NCBI RefSeq assembly: GCF_900240995.1
Contig: NZ_LT965953.1
Location: 1,396,376-1,460,375 of the forward strand
Source of the DNA: Bacillus sp. Marseille-P3661
GTDB taxonomy: Bacteria; Bacillota; Bacilli; Bacillales; Bacillaceae_J
DNA: 64,000 bases
Direction: 5' to 3'
Below the pieces are notes generated by a model, which saw nothing but the letters and a program-made list of their open reading frames with translations, was not told the origin of the DNA and ran no database searches. The position numbers and the translations under genes are program-made. Shown in pieces: positions 26,360 to 35,397 of the stretch (position 1 is the first letter of the stretch; the number at the start of each line of letters is the position of its first letter).

Positions 26360-27025
26360 TTATTGGTTCGCTTTCTTTACCCATTCTGCTACTGTAACAG
26401 TACGTTTTGCCTGATGTTTAACAGCAGCCTCGACATCTTCAACCATTTTTCCATCTTGATTCACTGTAACACTAGTTCCATAAGGGTTTCCACCAGCTCC
26501 AAAGGTTACAGGATCTGTATAACCAGGTGCAGCCACAATTGCACCCCAATGGTACATCGTTGTATAAAGAGATAAAATTGTAGCTTCCTGACCGCCATGT
26601 GGGTTTTGTGCAGAAGTCATTGCACTTACAACCTTATTTACAAGCTTTCCATTAAACCAAAGTCCACCAGTTGTATCTAGGAATTGTTTCATTTGTGATG
26701 GCATATTACCAAATCTTGTAGGTACACTGAAGATAATCGCGTCTGCCCACTCTAAATCATCCAATTTAACTTCAGGCACATCCTTTGTTGCTTCTACATG
26801 AGCTTTCCAAATCGGATTTCCTTCTATGGCTGACTGTGGTGCAAGTTCAGGGACTTTTAAGACTTTCACTTCTGCACCAACTTCTTTTGCACCTTCTTCT
26901 GCCCATTTTGCTAATTGATAATTTGTACCACCCATACTGTAATAAATCACCGCTAATTTTACATTTGACATATTTTCTTTCTCCTTCATAGTTGAATTTC
27001 CAAATAATTTGGATAAGAAACCCAT
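26360..27025 (-). CDS. WrbA-like NAD(P)H:quinone oxidoreductase
   Basis: The 221-residue flavodoxin-fold protein has the FMN phosphate loop YYSMGGTNYQLA, the AIIFSVPTRFGNMPSQMKQF block and SAQNPHGGQEATILS, as in WrbA type IV quinone reductases. These reduce quinones by two electrons to hydroquinones. I place the start at ATG 27025 because AAGGAGG lies six bases upstream; it adds a short N-terminal extension (MGFLSKLFGN) before the fold. It is the last gene of the minus-strand quinone cluster and is followed by the terminator. Confidence 0.85.
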   Translation of the reverse strand: MGFLSKLFGNSTMKEKENMSNVKLAVIYYSMGGTNYQLAKWAEEGAKEVGAEVKVLKVPELAPQSAIEGNPIWKAHVEATKDVPEVKLDDLEWADAIIFSVPTRFGNMPSQMKQFLDTTGGLWFNGKLVNKVVSAMTSAQNPHGGQEATILSLYTTMYHWGAIVAAPGYTDPVTFGAGGNPYGTSVTVNQDGKMVEDVEAAVKHQAKRTVTVAEWVKKANQ

Positions 27026-27071
27026 TATTACAAACCTCCTTATTTCTTTCAATTTAATTTACATGCATTAC

Positions 27072-27494
27072 TTAAGCAGCTTTTGATACCTTATTTGAAT
27101 CATTTTTGAAAATAAATTGACTCACCGATAACAGCTTGCTTCCATTGATAACAAGATAAATAGCCATAGCTAAGAATGCTAAATCTAACTCATATCCTGC
27201 CATTTGACCATTTCCTAATAAGCCAACAGCAAGTTTTACTTTTAATGTTGCTCCAATCATCAGAATTGCAAGTAAAGCGGATACTAGACGAGTCCCTAAA
27301 CCAATGACCAAGGCAATTCCCCCAATTAGTTCAACTAACGCAACACCATATGCCATAAAACCAGGCAATCCAATACTCTCAAACCATCCAACAATATTTT
27401 CAATTCCACCTTGGAACTTGATTAATCCGTGGATAAAAAATATCACTCCTAATGTTACTCGTAAAATAAGTGCTCCTAATTCATGTTTAAACAT
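27072..27494 (-). CDS. DoxX family membrane protein
   Basis: The 140-residue protein has four helices, with FIHGLIKFQGG after helix 1 and VELIGGIALVIGLGTR, as in the DoxX family. DoxX/MhqP-type proteins are co-induced with thiol- and quinone-stress enzymes. A GGAGG-like site precedes it. It lies between the MhqD-like esterase and the WrbA-like reductase in the same operon, and is a distant paralogue of the protein at 30809-31207. Confidence 0.82.
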   Translation of the reverse strand: MFKHELGALILRVTLGVIFFIHGLIKFQGGIENIVGWFESIGLPGFMAYGVALVELIGGIALVIGLGTRLVSALLAILMIGATLKVKLAVGLLGNGQMAGYELDLAFLAMAIYLVINGSKLLSVSQFIFKNDSNKVSKAA

Positions 27495-27531
27495 AACTAC
27501 TTTACCTCCGAAATATTTTTAAAATAAAAGA

Positions 27532-28137
27532 TTATAAACTACGATACCATTTTGCTGCAGCTTCAACTTCTTCTACTGTTAATTGATGACCTCTATCTTC
27601 CCAATGAAGTTCTACATTTGCGTTCGCTTTTTCTAACATATCTTGTAATTCCCGTGATTCCAATGGTGAACAAATCGGATCATTTGTCCCAGCAGCAATA
27701 AAGACTGATTTTCCTGTTAAATCTGGTAACTCAACTCCTTTTCTCGGTACCATCGGGTGATGAAGCATTGCACCTTTTAAAGCATGTTGATAGTGAAATA
27801 ATAGACTACCCGCGATATTCGCTCCATTAGAATACCCAATTGCAATAATATTATCACGATCAAATTCATACTTTTCGGCTGCTTCATCGAGAAATTCATT
27901 GAGTTCCTTTGTTCGGAACACTAGATCTGCTTCATCAAATACACCTTCTGCTAGTCTTCTAAAGAAACGAGGCATTCCATTTTCCAACACATTCCCACGA
28001 ACGCTTAATATAGATGCTTCATCATCAATTCTTCCGGCTAAAGGTAATAAATCTAACTCACTACCACCAGTACCATGAAGCAAAAGTAATGTAGATTTAT
28101 TTGGGTCTTTGCCTTTTTGAAATACATGTTTCATCAT
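27532..28137 (-). CDS. mhqD: MhqD-like carboxylesterase
   Basis: The 201-residue alpha/beta hydrolase has the oxyanion loop LLLHGTGGSE, nucleophile S103 in GYSNG, D153 in AGTNDP and H184 in RGHQLT. It matches the MhqD/YodD phospholipase-carboxylesterase type that accompanies hydroquinone dioxygenases. The start overlaps the stop of the upstream dioxygenase (ATGA), so translation is coupled. It probably hydrolyses esters or ring-cleavage products. Confidence 0.82.
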   Translation of the reverse strand: MMKHVFQKGKDPNKSTLLLLHGTGGSELDLLPLAGRIDDEASILSVRGNVLENGMPRFFRRLAEGVFDEADLVFRTKELNEFLDEAAEKYEFDRDNIIAIGYSNGANIAGSLLFHYQHALKGAMLHHPMVPRKGVELPDLTGKSVFIAAGTNDPICSPLESRELQDMLEKANANVELHWEDRGHQLTVEEVEAAAKWYRSL

Positions 28138-29078
28138 TTATCTCCCTCCAAAGCACGAACTTCAATATTGGGTAATGTTTCCAATAATTCTTCTCTTTTT
28201 GATTCTAACCATGAAGGCAACATGAGCTTTTCACCAAGTTCATCGATTGGTTCATCCACAATAAACCCTGGTGGGTCTGTTGCAATTTCAAAGAGTATTC
28301 CCCCTTTTTCATGAAAATAAATCGCTTTGAAATAATTTCGATTCTTGATTTCCGTTGGATAATATCCTTTTTCCATCAGTAGCTCTCTCCATCTATGAAG
28401 CTCCTCTTCATCCTTGGCTCTCCAGGCAATATGATGAACAGTTCCAGCCCCCATTAATCCTCGAACAGATGGAGTTAACTTTATATCAATCGTATTTCCA
28501 AGTGGAGCCTTCGATATCAATCGAAGAAATCCCTCTCCATCTCCAATACATTTCAGACCTAAAATATTTTCAAGTATATCTGCAGTTTGATGTGGCTGGG
28601 CTGATATTAAAGTAGCTCCACCAAATCCTTTTATGGCATTCTTTGACTGAATACCTCCAAAGTTCCAAGTATTGATGGGTCCTTCTTCTCTCTCTACCAG
28701 TTCTAGTTCAAGACCGTCTGGATCCTTAAATGTCAAAAATTTTTCTCCGAAACGATTAGCTGATTTGTATTCGATCCCAAATTGATTTAAACGATTTTCC
28801 CAAAATTCAGTTGAACCAATAGGGATCACGTAACTAGTCACACCAACCTGTCCCATACCTATACGTCCTTTTAACTGTTTAGCCCATGGAAAGAACGTTA
28901 TCACTGTTCCTGGCTCACCAGATTCATTTCCAAAATAAAGATGATAGACTTCTGGACGATCAAAATTGATTGTTTTCTTTATTAGCCTTAATCCAAGCAC
29001 ACCGGCATAAAAATTAATATTTCTTTGTGCATCGTTTACCATTGCTGTTATATGATGAATCCCTGCCGTTTTAAGCAA
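28134..29078 (-). CDS. Ring-cleaving dioxygenase (VOC, MhqA/MhqO family), paralogue 1
   Basis: The 314-residue protein has two vicinal-oxygen-chelate modules. Metal ligands are H8/H9 in GIHHITAMV, H in GTVHHIAWRA and E in GILFEIATDP. Family members cleave (methyl)hydroquinone or catechol rings with Fe(II). It is about 60% identical by eye to the protein at 29745-30683. It sits between the flavin reductase and MhqD in one operon. Two dioxygenases in one operon may differ in substrate. Confidence 0.85.
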   Translation of the reverse strand: MLKTAGIHHITAMVNDAQRNINFYAGVLGLRLIKKTINFDRPEVYHLYFGNESGEPGTVITFFPWAKQLKGRIGMGQVGVTSYVIPIGSTEFWENRLNQFGIEYKSANRFGEKFLTFKDPDGLELELVEREEGPINTWNFGGIQSKNAIKGFGGATLISAQPHQTADILENILGLKCIGDGEGFLRLISKAPLGNTIDIKLTPSVRGLMGAGTVHHIAWRAKDEEELHRWRELLMEKGYYPTEIKNRNYFKAIYFHEKGGILFEIATDPPGFIVDEPIDELGEKLMLPSWLESKREELLETLPNIEVRALEGDK

Positions 29079-29114
29079 GTAGATCCCTCCATTCTTGAAA
29101 CGGATTAAAGTGAA

Positions 29115-29732
29115 TTAATTCGGTCGGTCTATAGAAAACATCTCGCCGATTTTGGCATAGTTAGTTCCAGCTAATCGGCTTACCGCAGCGAGTCCCTTTG
29201 GGTCGATTCTTCCATTTTCATAAATATCACTATCAATATAATATTGAACGACTTTGCCGATAATAAAATCACATCCAGGTGAGCCATATCCACCTAACTC
29301 CAAGTAATGTTCTAATGTACATTCCATTCGAATTTTCGCTTCTTTAACTCCTGGAACTGAAATTATCTTACTTTTAATCGGAGTTAATTTTGCCAACTCA
29401 ATCTTACTTTGGTTTGAAGAAAGGCTTGCAGCTGTTTTATTTATCTTTTCGACATTTTGTTCATCAACAACATGGACTACAAAATCTCTTTTATTCAAAA
29501 TGTTTTTAGCCGTATCCTTCTGTCTCCCTTCAGACCGTTGGATTGATAAAGAAATCATTGGGGGATTAGAAGAAACAATATTAAAATAACTAAACGGTGC
29601 ACCATTTAATACACCATCTTCAGACAATGTTGTTACAAAAGCAATAGGTCTCGGGATAATACTTCCGATTAGAAATTTATAATTCTCTCTTTCCGTCTTC
29701 ATAGTAGGGTCAATTGAAAGCAAAGAAATCAT
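29115..29732 (-). CDS. Flavin reductase-like FMN-binding protein
   Basis: The 205-residue split-barrel protein has SIIPRPIAFVTTLSEDG, NGAPFSYFNIVSSNPPMISL and a conserved GSPGCDFIIGKVV. This family binds FMN and often supplies reduced flavin or acts on flavin. It is located between the two dioxygenase genes, 12 bp from the upstream one, so it is co-transcribed. It may protect or re-reduce quinone intermediates. Confidence 0.82.
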   Translation of the reverse strand: MISLLSIDPTMKTERENYKFLIGSIIPRPIAFVTTLSEDGVLNGAPFSYFNIVSSNPPMISLSIQRSEGRQKDTAKNILNKRDFVVHVVDEQNVEKINKTAASLSSNQSKIELAKLTPIKSKIISVPGVKEAKIRMECTLEHYLELGGYGSPGCDFIIGKVVQYYIDSDIYENGRIDPKGLAAVSRLAGTNYAKIGEMFSIDRPN

Positions 29733-29744
29733 TCCCTTACAAAA

Positions 29745-30683
29745 TTAATCTAATTCTCTTACTTGAATAGGTATTAACCTGCGTTCAAGTTGTTTTCTAT
29801 ATTGTTCATATCGTATAGGCAACATTAGCTGTTCTCCCATTGTCTGTACTGATTCATCATGCGCAAATCCTGGAGGATCAGTCGCAATTTCAAATAGAAT
29901 TTCTCCATGTTCCCTAAAATAAATTGCGTTAAAATAATTTCTATCCTGAACCGGTGTAACATCATATCCATTCTCTGCAACATATTTTTGCCAATCCAAA
30001 TGATCTTGATCATCAACAGCTCTCCAAGCAATATGGTGAACGGTTCCCACTCCCATTTGTCCGCGACCGTTAGGAGTTAATTTTAAGTCGATTATATTTC
30101 CGATATCTGCTGAGGAACGAAAACGAATAAAGTCGCCTTCTTTCCCAACAGGTTCTAGGCCCATAACATGCTCTAACAAATCTGCTGTTTTGTTTGGCTG
30201 AGTAGATAATAGTGTTGCACCCCCGAAACCTTTGATAGCAACTTCAGGAGTTACCCCACTATACGCCCATGAATTAACTTCTCCTTCTTCTCGCTCAACT
30301 ATCTCTAAATGAAGTCCATGAGGGTCATCAAATTCTAAATACTGTTCACCAAAACGTTCCATTTTAGTGTAGGATACATTGAAATTTTCTAGTCTTTGTT
30401 CCCAAAATTTCATAGCACCCTTCGGAACAACATAAGAAGTTACACCTACTTGCCCATCTCCAATTTTTCCTTGATACGCATCAGCCCATGGAAAGAACGT
30501 AATAATTGTTCCTGGTTTTCCACCTTCATCACCAAAATATAAATGATATGTTCCTGGATCATCAAAATTTACTGTTTTTTTCACTAAACGCAAACCTAAA
30601 ACACCTGCGTAAAAATCAACATTTTCCTGTGGATGTCCTACGATTGCTGTAATGTGGTGAATTCCCATTGTTTTCTTACTCAT
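29745..30683 (-). CDS. mhqO: Ring-cleaving dioxygenase MhqO-like, paralogue 2
   Basis: The 312-residue two-module VOC enzyme has H in GIHHITAIV, HHIAWRAVDD and GEILFEIATDPPGF. Its length matches B. subtilis MhqO. Fe(II)-dependent extradiol cleavage of hydroquinones is the known family activity. It follows the DoxX/MhqP-like gene, as in the B. subtilis mhqNOP order. A half-conserved MhqR-type box lies about 105 bp upstream. Confidence 0.85.
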   Translation of the reverse strand: MSKKTMGIHHITAIVGHPQENVDFYAGVLGLRLVKKTVNFDDPGTYHLYFGDEGGKPGTIITFFPWADAYQGKIGDGQVGVTSYVVPKGAMKFWEQRLENFNVSYTKMERFGEQYLEFDDPHGLHLEIVEREEGEVNSWAYSGVTPEVAIKGFGGATLLSTQPNKTADLLEHVMGLEPVGKEGDFIRFRSSADIGNIIDLKLTPNGRGQMGVGTVHHIAWRAVDDQDHLDWQKYVAENGYDVTPVQDRNYFNAIYFREHGEILFEIATDPPGFAHDESVQTMGEQLMLPIRYEQYRKQLERRLIPIQVRELD

Positions 30684-30786
30684 TTTTCACACTCCCTCCT
30701 TAAGATCAATTAAGTCGTAGTAACGTGATACTTTATTTTGACCCTACCTTTAATTTTAAGTATTAATTATTTATCTCTATATAGTT

Positions 30787-30802
30787 TATCTCTAATTTGA
30801 GA
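30787..30802. promoter_or_regulatory. MhqR-type operator, site 2
   Basis: ATCTC-TAATTT-GAGAT has the same arms and 6-bp spacing as the perfect site at 31227. It lies in the mhqP-mhqO gap, so it may control an internal promoter. Confidence 0.5.
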
Positions 30803-30808
30803 TTATTA

Positions 30809-31207
30809 TTAAAATAAAAATGCATCTAAAGCATATTGACCAGGACCAATTAAAGCTATTCCAATAGCTACTGCAAGCAAGGTTAAATTATATTCATATC
30901 CATTTGCTGTTGCCCATAATCCATTTGGTGCATGCACCTTAACGATAGCCATTACCATCGTTCCAGCAATCATAATTCCAGCAAGTGGCGTTAAAAGTCC
31001 TAAAGCAAACAAACCTCCTCCAATAAGCTCTGCTAATCCAGCAAAAAGTGCCATGGTTATTCCTGGTTTCATGCCAATGGATTCAAACCAGCTTCCTGTT
31101 CCTTTTAATCCATGACCCCCGAACCATCCAAACAATTTTTGAGCACCATGTCCAATGAATAAAACACCAATTATTACTCTAATTAATAGTAAACCAAAAT
31201 CCATCAT
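30809..31207 (-). CDS. mhqP: DoxX family membrane protein MhqP-like
   Basis: The 132-residue protein has four helices, with FIGHGAQKLFGWFGGHG after helix 1, AELIGGGLFALGLLTPLAG and a C-terminal YNLTLLAVAIGIALIGPG. This matches DoxX proteins of the MhqP type. It is the first gene of the cluster, with AGGAGG before the start and a perfect 18-bp palindrome directly upstream. Confidence 0.85.
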   Translation of the reverse strand: MMDFGLLLIRVIIGVLFIGHGAQKLFGWFGGHGLKGTGSWFESIGMKPGITMALFAGLAELIGGGLFALGLLTPLAGIMIAGTMVMAIVKVHAPNGLWATANGYEYNLTLLAVAIGIALIGPGQYALDAFLF

Positions 31208-31226
31208 TTAAAATCCTCCTATTTTT

Positions 31227-31244
31227 TATCTCGATTTCGAGATA
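31227..31244. promoter_or_regulatory. MhqR-type operator, site 1
   Basis: TATCTCGATTTCGAGATA is a nearly perfect palindrome ending 20 bp from the mhqP-like start. It matches the known B. subtilis MhqR box (ATCTCGAA-TTCGAGAT form). It could lie between a TTGGAA -35 and a GATAAA -10 on the minus strand. Confidence 0.75.
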
Positions 31245-31398
31245 TTGTTCCAAAAAAAATCAAGTTTGTATTCTTTCCCTTTTCTCAAATAGTCTAACTA
31301 TATTTTCTAGCTCATTACCATTTTATGATTGTACATTTTCTCTCTATTATTTATCACCTCTTAAATATATATCGAATGATTAAATACTTAATTAAGAT

Positions 31399-31414
31399 AT
31401 CTCGAATACAAGAT
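31399..31414. promoter_or_regulatory. MhqR-type operator, site 3 (one mismatch)
   Basis: ATCTC-GAATAC-AAGAT has the same spacing with one arm mismatch. It lies 190 bp upstream of mhqP-like, perhaps at a former divergent promoter. Confidence 0.4.
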
Positions 31415-32163
31415 ATATATTATAACTTTATATATTTAATGTCAATCCCCTTTTTACATTAAGTTGCTATTTTCGTAAAAAAAGAGGAAAGCAATAAAAG
31501 TTCAGTATCAGACTGACACTTCCTAAAGACTTTCATTCTCTGTGGATGATTTTATGGCATGGATGGCTAACTGGGAGGATCCATAGTAAAACCTGTTATT
31601 TCTTCATTCTTCATTATCGAAGGAGATATTAGGACACTAATAATGAAAATACCTAACTTTGTACCTGTAGTGAAATACAGTGGGTAATTGTTCGCCTCTC
31701 TTAGCCAACAGTAATTTATTATATTCTACCATTTAAAAACACCTTTAATATAACTTTGTTAGTATACGTCTACTCTGCAGTAAAGAATGACGGTTTTCTT
31801 ACTCCATATTACAGCCTTAGTTTAAGTAATATTTTCACAGATTAGTTTATCTAACCATAGATATTGAGCTAATTTTAATGAACAATTGTTCTCATGCACA
31901 AACGAGTGAGATTGTTCATTAATTGATAATCCAAAAATCTCAAAAAATACATAAGAAGCAACGTTTCTTATCTAGTAGAAAACGTTGCTTCTTATTGGTT
32001 TTATTTCAACTAAACGGCTTATGTTAGATAAGAAATTTCCTTCGTTTGTGAATAAGCGCTATTGGATAATTGGTTTTTAGTTCACATCCAGTATAGGTGA
32101 GATTAATAACCTCTTATTGTTCAATACTTTACTCCAAACATTTTGTGGTCTTGAAATTACAGT
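31415..32163. other. Intergenic region with hairpins and repeat piece
   Basis: 31502-31580 resembles 39361-39439 (TTTCATTCTCTGTGG ... CATGGATGGCTAAC). A dyad AATGAACAAT...ATTGTTCATT lies around 31877-31921. A strong hairpin, AAGAAGCAACGTTT with AAAACGTTGCTTCTT, lies around 31951-31996. No gene is visible. Confidence 0.4.
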
Positions 32164-32757
32164 CTATAAACTTTCAGGGCAAACAACCTTAATATCATAT
32201 TCTTGCCCCAACATCCCCTTAACAATCTTTGATATTTGCGGTACATAACGTGTTTCTACCCAATCGCGAGCAAATGAGTTATTAGCTGATATAACTAATG
32301 TATCTCCTTCAAATCTACCATCTAGTCCCTCAATCCATGTAACAAAGCTTGGTTTACTAAGAGCTTTTTGCATTTCGTGTAATACTAGTTTCCATAGATC
32401 TCCGTTTTGGTTTTCTCGTTTCTGCTCTTTTTTCTCTTGTGGGTTAACTTCGATTTTTTTTATGTGTTCTTGAAATTCTTTTCTCTGATTACCTACAAGT
32501 TCTTCATAATACCCCTTTTGTAATTTAGTTGGAACAACAAATTCTTCGACAGTATTATTTGAAAAGTATTGAGGATTAGGTTTAAAAATCATTTGCAGTT
32601 CCATATCGTATCCATGACCATGAAAATAATTAAAAAACTGATGCTGATTAAGTCTGGCTGCTGGTATTTTTGCAATTTCTTCTTCTGGCATGTCGGTTGT
32701 AAAAATCATTGTATCCCCATTCTTAATAACAACACTATAAATCGATAATTCACTCAT
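32164..32757 (-). CDS. Protein with C-terminal DnaA domain I
   Basis: The 197-residue protein has residues 120-193 (DLWKLVLHEMQKALSKPSF, WIEGLDGRFEGDTLVISA, NSFARDWVETRYVPQI) matching the N-terminal interaction domain of DnaA. There is no AAA+ or DNA-binding domain. Residues 1-100 are an unknown alpha/beta part (FFNYFHGHGYDMELQMIF). A charged linker (QEKKEQKRENQNGD) joins them. DnaA domain I binds DnaA itself, DnaB helicase and regulators such as SirA, so this protein may tune replication initiation. It is monocistronic and not near an origin. Confidence 0.65.
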   Translation of the reverse strand: MSELSIYSVVIKNGDTMIFTTDMPEEEIAKIPAARLNQHQFFNYFHGHGYDMELQMIFKPNPQYFSNNTVEEFVVPTKLQKGYYEELVGNQRKEFQEHIKKIEVNPQEKKEQKRENQNGDLWKLVLHEMQKALSKPSFVTWIEGLDGRFEGDTLVISANNSFARDWVETRYVPQISKIVKGMLGQEYDIKVVCPESL

Positions 32758-33433
32758 TCTAATCCCTCACTATGTTAGTCAGCTTTAATAGTTTAAATTG
32801 CTATTTTATCTTCTAGCCTTTAATAATGCAATCATTTAAAAATAAAAAGAAGGACTTTATGATATTATAAATTGTTAGTAAATTGCACATTGCTAGTGTG
32901 CAATTGGCCAATTATTTGGCTACAATCAGATAAACAAAGAACGAAAATGTTCACTATACAACACAATCGCTTCCATCTCTACTATGTTTAGTAGTACAAC
33001 TATAGGGATTGCGAACTACCGTTTTTCTAGTAGTTCTGGATTTTAAATTTATTTCCAATCACTTTAACTTTGGCGTCTGAAAGTAATTCATCATCAAATT
33101 CCCGATTGGATAAGTTGTTCATTATTAATAATGAACAACTGAGCGGTATTGTTCAACAAGTAAAATGGATTAATTTTTAAATATCACAAAGAAACATCGC
33201 TTTCTTAACCGATAAGAAAACGACGTTTTTATTAAAAGCTACTTCACCTTGTCTGTTGAATAGTATCTTTGTACTGTGTAGCAAAGGATCCTGTGATTAA
33301 TGGCAGTTCCTGTTCAACAAATTATGCGCATTTACTAATAAACAGAGAAGATGTCTTCAACAATAGTTCCAGTTTGTTATGCAGTCCAGGTAACAAATAT
33401 GTTTAGATTTCGTAACCTAAAACTATTCCTCAC
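32758..33433. other. Intergenic region with hairpins
   Basis: A hairpin AATTGCACA/TGTGCAATT lies at 32881-32905. An imperfect hairpin lies near 33185-33232. A short tail reading ITGSFATQYKDTIQQTR on the minus strand (about 33248-33298) resembles another at about 23340-23430 (AAQYKDTVEKLPRDD), so both may be ends of lost genes. No intact ORF is visible. Confidence 0.35.
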
Positions 33434-34444
33434 CTATAACCCCATTATTTCAGCCACGAGTTGGTGTGAGTGGAGTCGGGCGTTGTGATCATAGACCATT
33501 GTGCTTACCATTATCTCATCTGCCTTTGTCTCATCTAAGAAGGATTGCAGCTTTCTCTTTACGTTGATAGGACTTCCGATGATAGTGGAACCTAATTGTT
33601 TTTCTAAAACTGCCTTTTCATATGGGCTCATGAGCTCGTCTAAATTCTTTACTGGTGGTAGCAACTGTGTTGGCGTATTCCTTATCATGTTTAGGAAACT
33701 TTGTTTGATGGAAGTGGCGAGCAATTCGGCTTCCACATCCGTATCTGCCGCGATAACGTTTACTGCTACCATTGCGTAAGGCTCTTTATATTCCTCAGAT
33801 GGTTGGAAGTTCTCGTAATACAATTTCAGGGCTGGTAATGTGTTTTCAGGTGAAAAATGACTGGCGAAAGCAAACGGCATCCCGAGTTGTGCCGATAACC
33901 TTGCACTAAACCCACTTGAACCTAACAACCAAATAGGGATATTTGCTCCTTCACCAGGGATTGCTCGTACCGGTCCAGAACCTTGAAAATAGGCTTGCAG
34001 TTGCTCTAATTGTTCTGGAAAATCATCGCCATTGGTGTAGTTTGCCCCACGAAGGGCATGGGCTGTTCGTTGGTCCGTTCCCGGTGCACGCCCTAATCCT
34101 AAATCAATTCGGCCTGGAAACATTGCTTCGAGTGTTCCGAATTGCTCCGCGATAACCAGTGGCGAATGGTTTGGAAGCATGATTCCACCGGATCCTACAC
34201 GAATAGTAGAAGTATGCGCGGCTACATGGCCGATTACTAAGGATGTTGCAGAGCTTGCTATGCCAGGCATATTATGGTGCTCCGCTAACCAGTACCGTTT
34301 ATAGCCTAGTTTTTCCGTTAACTGTGCTAACTCTATCGAATGTTGGAAGGATTGACTAGGCGTCCCCCCTTGCACAATGGATGCAAGGTCAAGGACGGAA
34401 AAGGATATATCTTTTATGGATTTTGTCGGTCTATTTATTGTCAT
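33434..34444 (-). CDS. LLM-class flavin-dependent monooxygenase
   Basis: The 336-residue luciferase-like TIM barrel has the family block [56 protein letters not shown] and the phosphate-binding [15 protein letters not shown]. It binds FMNH2 supplied by a reductase. The substrate is unknown. It appears monocistronic. Confidence 0.85.
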   Translation of the reverse strand: MTINRPTKSIKDISFSVLDLASIVQGGTPSQSFQHSIELAQLTEKLGYKRYWLAEHHNMPGIASSATSLVIGHVAAHTSTIRVGSGGIMLPNHSPLVIAEQFGTLEAMFPGRIDLGLGRAPGTDQRTAHALRGANYTNGDDFPEQLEQLQAYFQGSGPVRAIPGEGANIPIWLLGSSGFSARLSAQLGMPFAFASHFSPENTLPALKLYYENFQPSEEYKEPYAMVAVNVIAADTDVEAELLATSIKQSFLNMIRNTPTQLLPPVKNLDELMSPYEKAVLEKQLGSTIIGSPINVKRKLQSFLDETKADEIMVSTMVYDHNARLHSHQLVAEIMGL

Positions 34445-34754
34445 GAAGTAACCACTTCTTTCTTCTTAATTTACTAGGTGGATGGAGCTTGGAGGTGTTT
34501 GAATAGTATAGTTATGCGCCCCCATACAAAAGGTTATTACATAATAATTTGTTATTATCATAACAGGAAGCATTGATGATTTAAATTGATATGACTTAGT
34601 GAAAGCATGGATTCGTACACTATCTTTGGAATAGATCATCCGTTTTAACAGATGATTTATATAGAAACATTCAATACTTAGGTTGCTAAGTAAATAAATA
34701 CATTTAGTATGCTAAATAGTTCATTAATTCAAACGAATGAAAAACGGGAAAAAC

Positions 34755-34806
34755 GGGGTCAGTCCCCCACTGAATTAACGCTTTACTCCACTGGGGGACT
34801 GACCCC
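34755..34806. repeat. Palindromic repeat, best-paired copy
   Basis: GGGGTCAGTCCCCCA pairs perfectly with TGGGGGACTGACCCC around a loop with ATTAACGCTTTAC. It differs from the other copies in arm sequence (CAGTCCCC rather than CCTGACCCCC), yet the loop is kept. Confidence 0.75.
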
Positions 34807-34900
34807 AAAACTATAAAACTATAATTGTTGACAGGATCATCAGTGAGCGTTATCTCCTTTAAAATACCTAATCCCCTCGCACCATACCAGCGTTTTACCA

Positions 34901-35147
34901 CAAAAAATAACACGTCGAAATGACGTGTCTGAAATAACTTATTATAATTCCGCATAAAAAAAATGAAAGTGAACATCATAATAATCCCAACGGGTAATTG
35001 CAAAACATCAAGATATCCAATACACCAAGAGCTATCGCAATTTCCCGTTCAGATAAATAAGCACCTCTTGCACTCCTCCAGCTCGAGGTGCTTTTTCCAC
35101 TCATAGAAATTAACATTTCCCGTTCTTCAATGTTTTATGTACCAACT
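34901..35147 (+). ncRNA. Structured repeat / candidate RNA, copy B
   Basis: This is the best folded copy. Stem 1 is 34910-34916 with 34922-34928; stem 2 is 34989-35001 with 35037-35049 (12 of 13 pairs); stem 3 is 35059-35067 with 35085-35093, followed by TTTT. Conserved segments lie between the stems (for example CATCAAGATATC). No convincing ORF is shared by the three copies. Confidence 0.45.
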
Positions 35148-35397
35148 AAAAGTTTATTTTATAACTACTCCACTCTAAATGTTAACCGAGACTAACCCCT
35201 ACTCATGCATAGATGGTATAGCTTCTTCCCTTTATTAAAACTTATTCCTTATATCCTTCCAGATAACCCAACAAAGCAGCTCTACAACAGAGTTACTTTG
35301 GTATTGTTTGATTACAAAAGAATGGCAATCATCAAGATTTTCAATTGAGGGAAACTAATATAAAGCATTTCAGTACTACAATGGTGGTGAAAAATAA

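Noticed and set aside
34704..35003. 99-residue minus-strand frame
   Set aside because: It lies over the structured repeat and is not preserved in the other two repeat copies.
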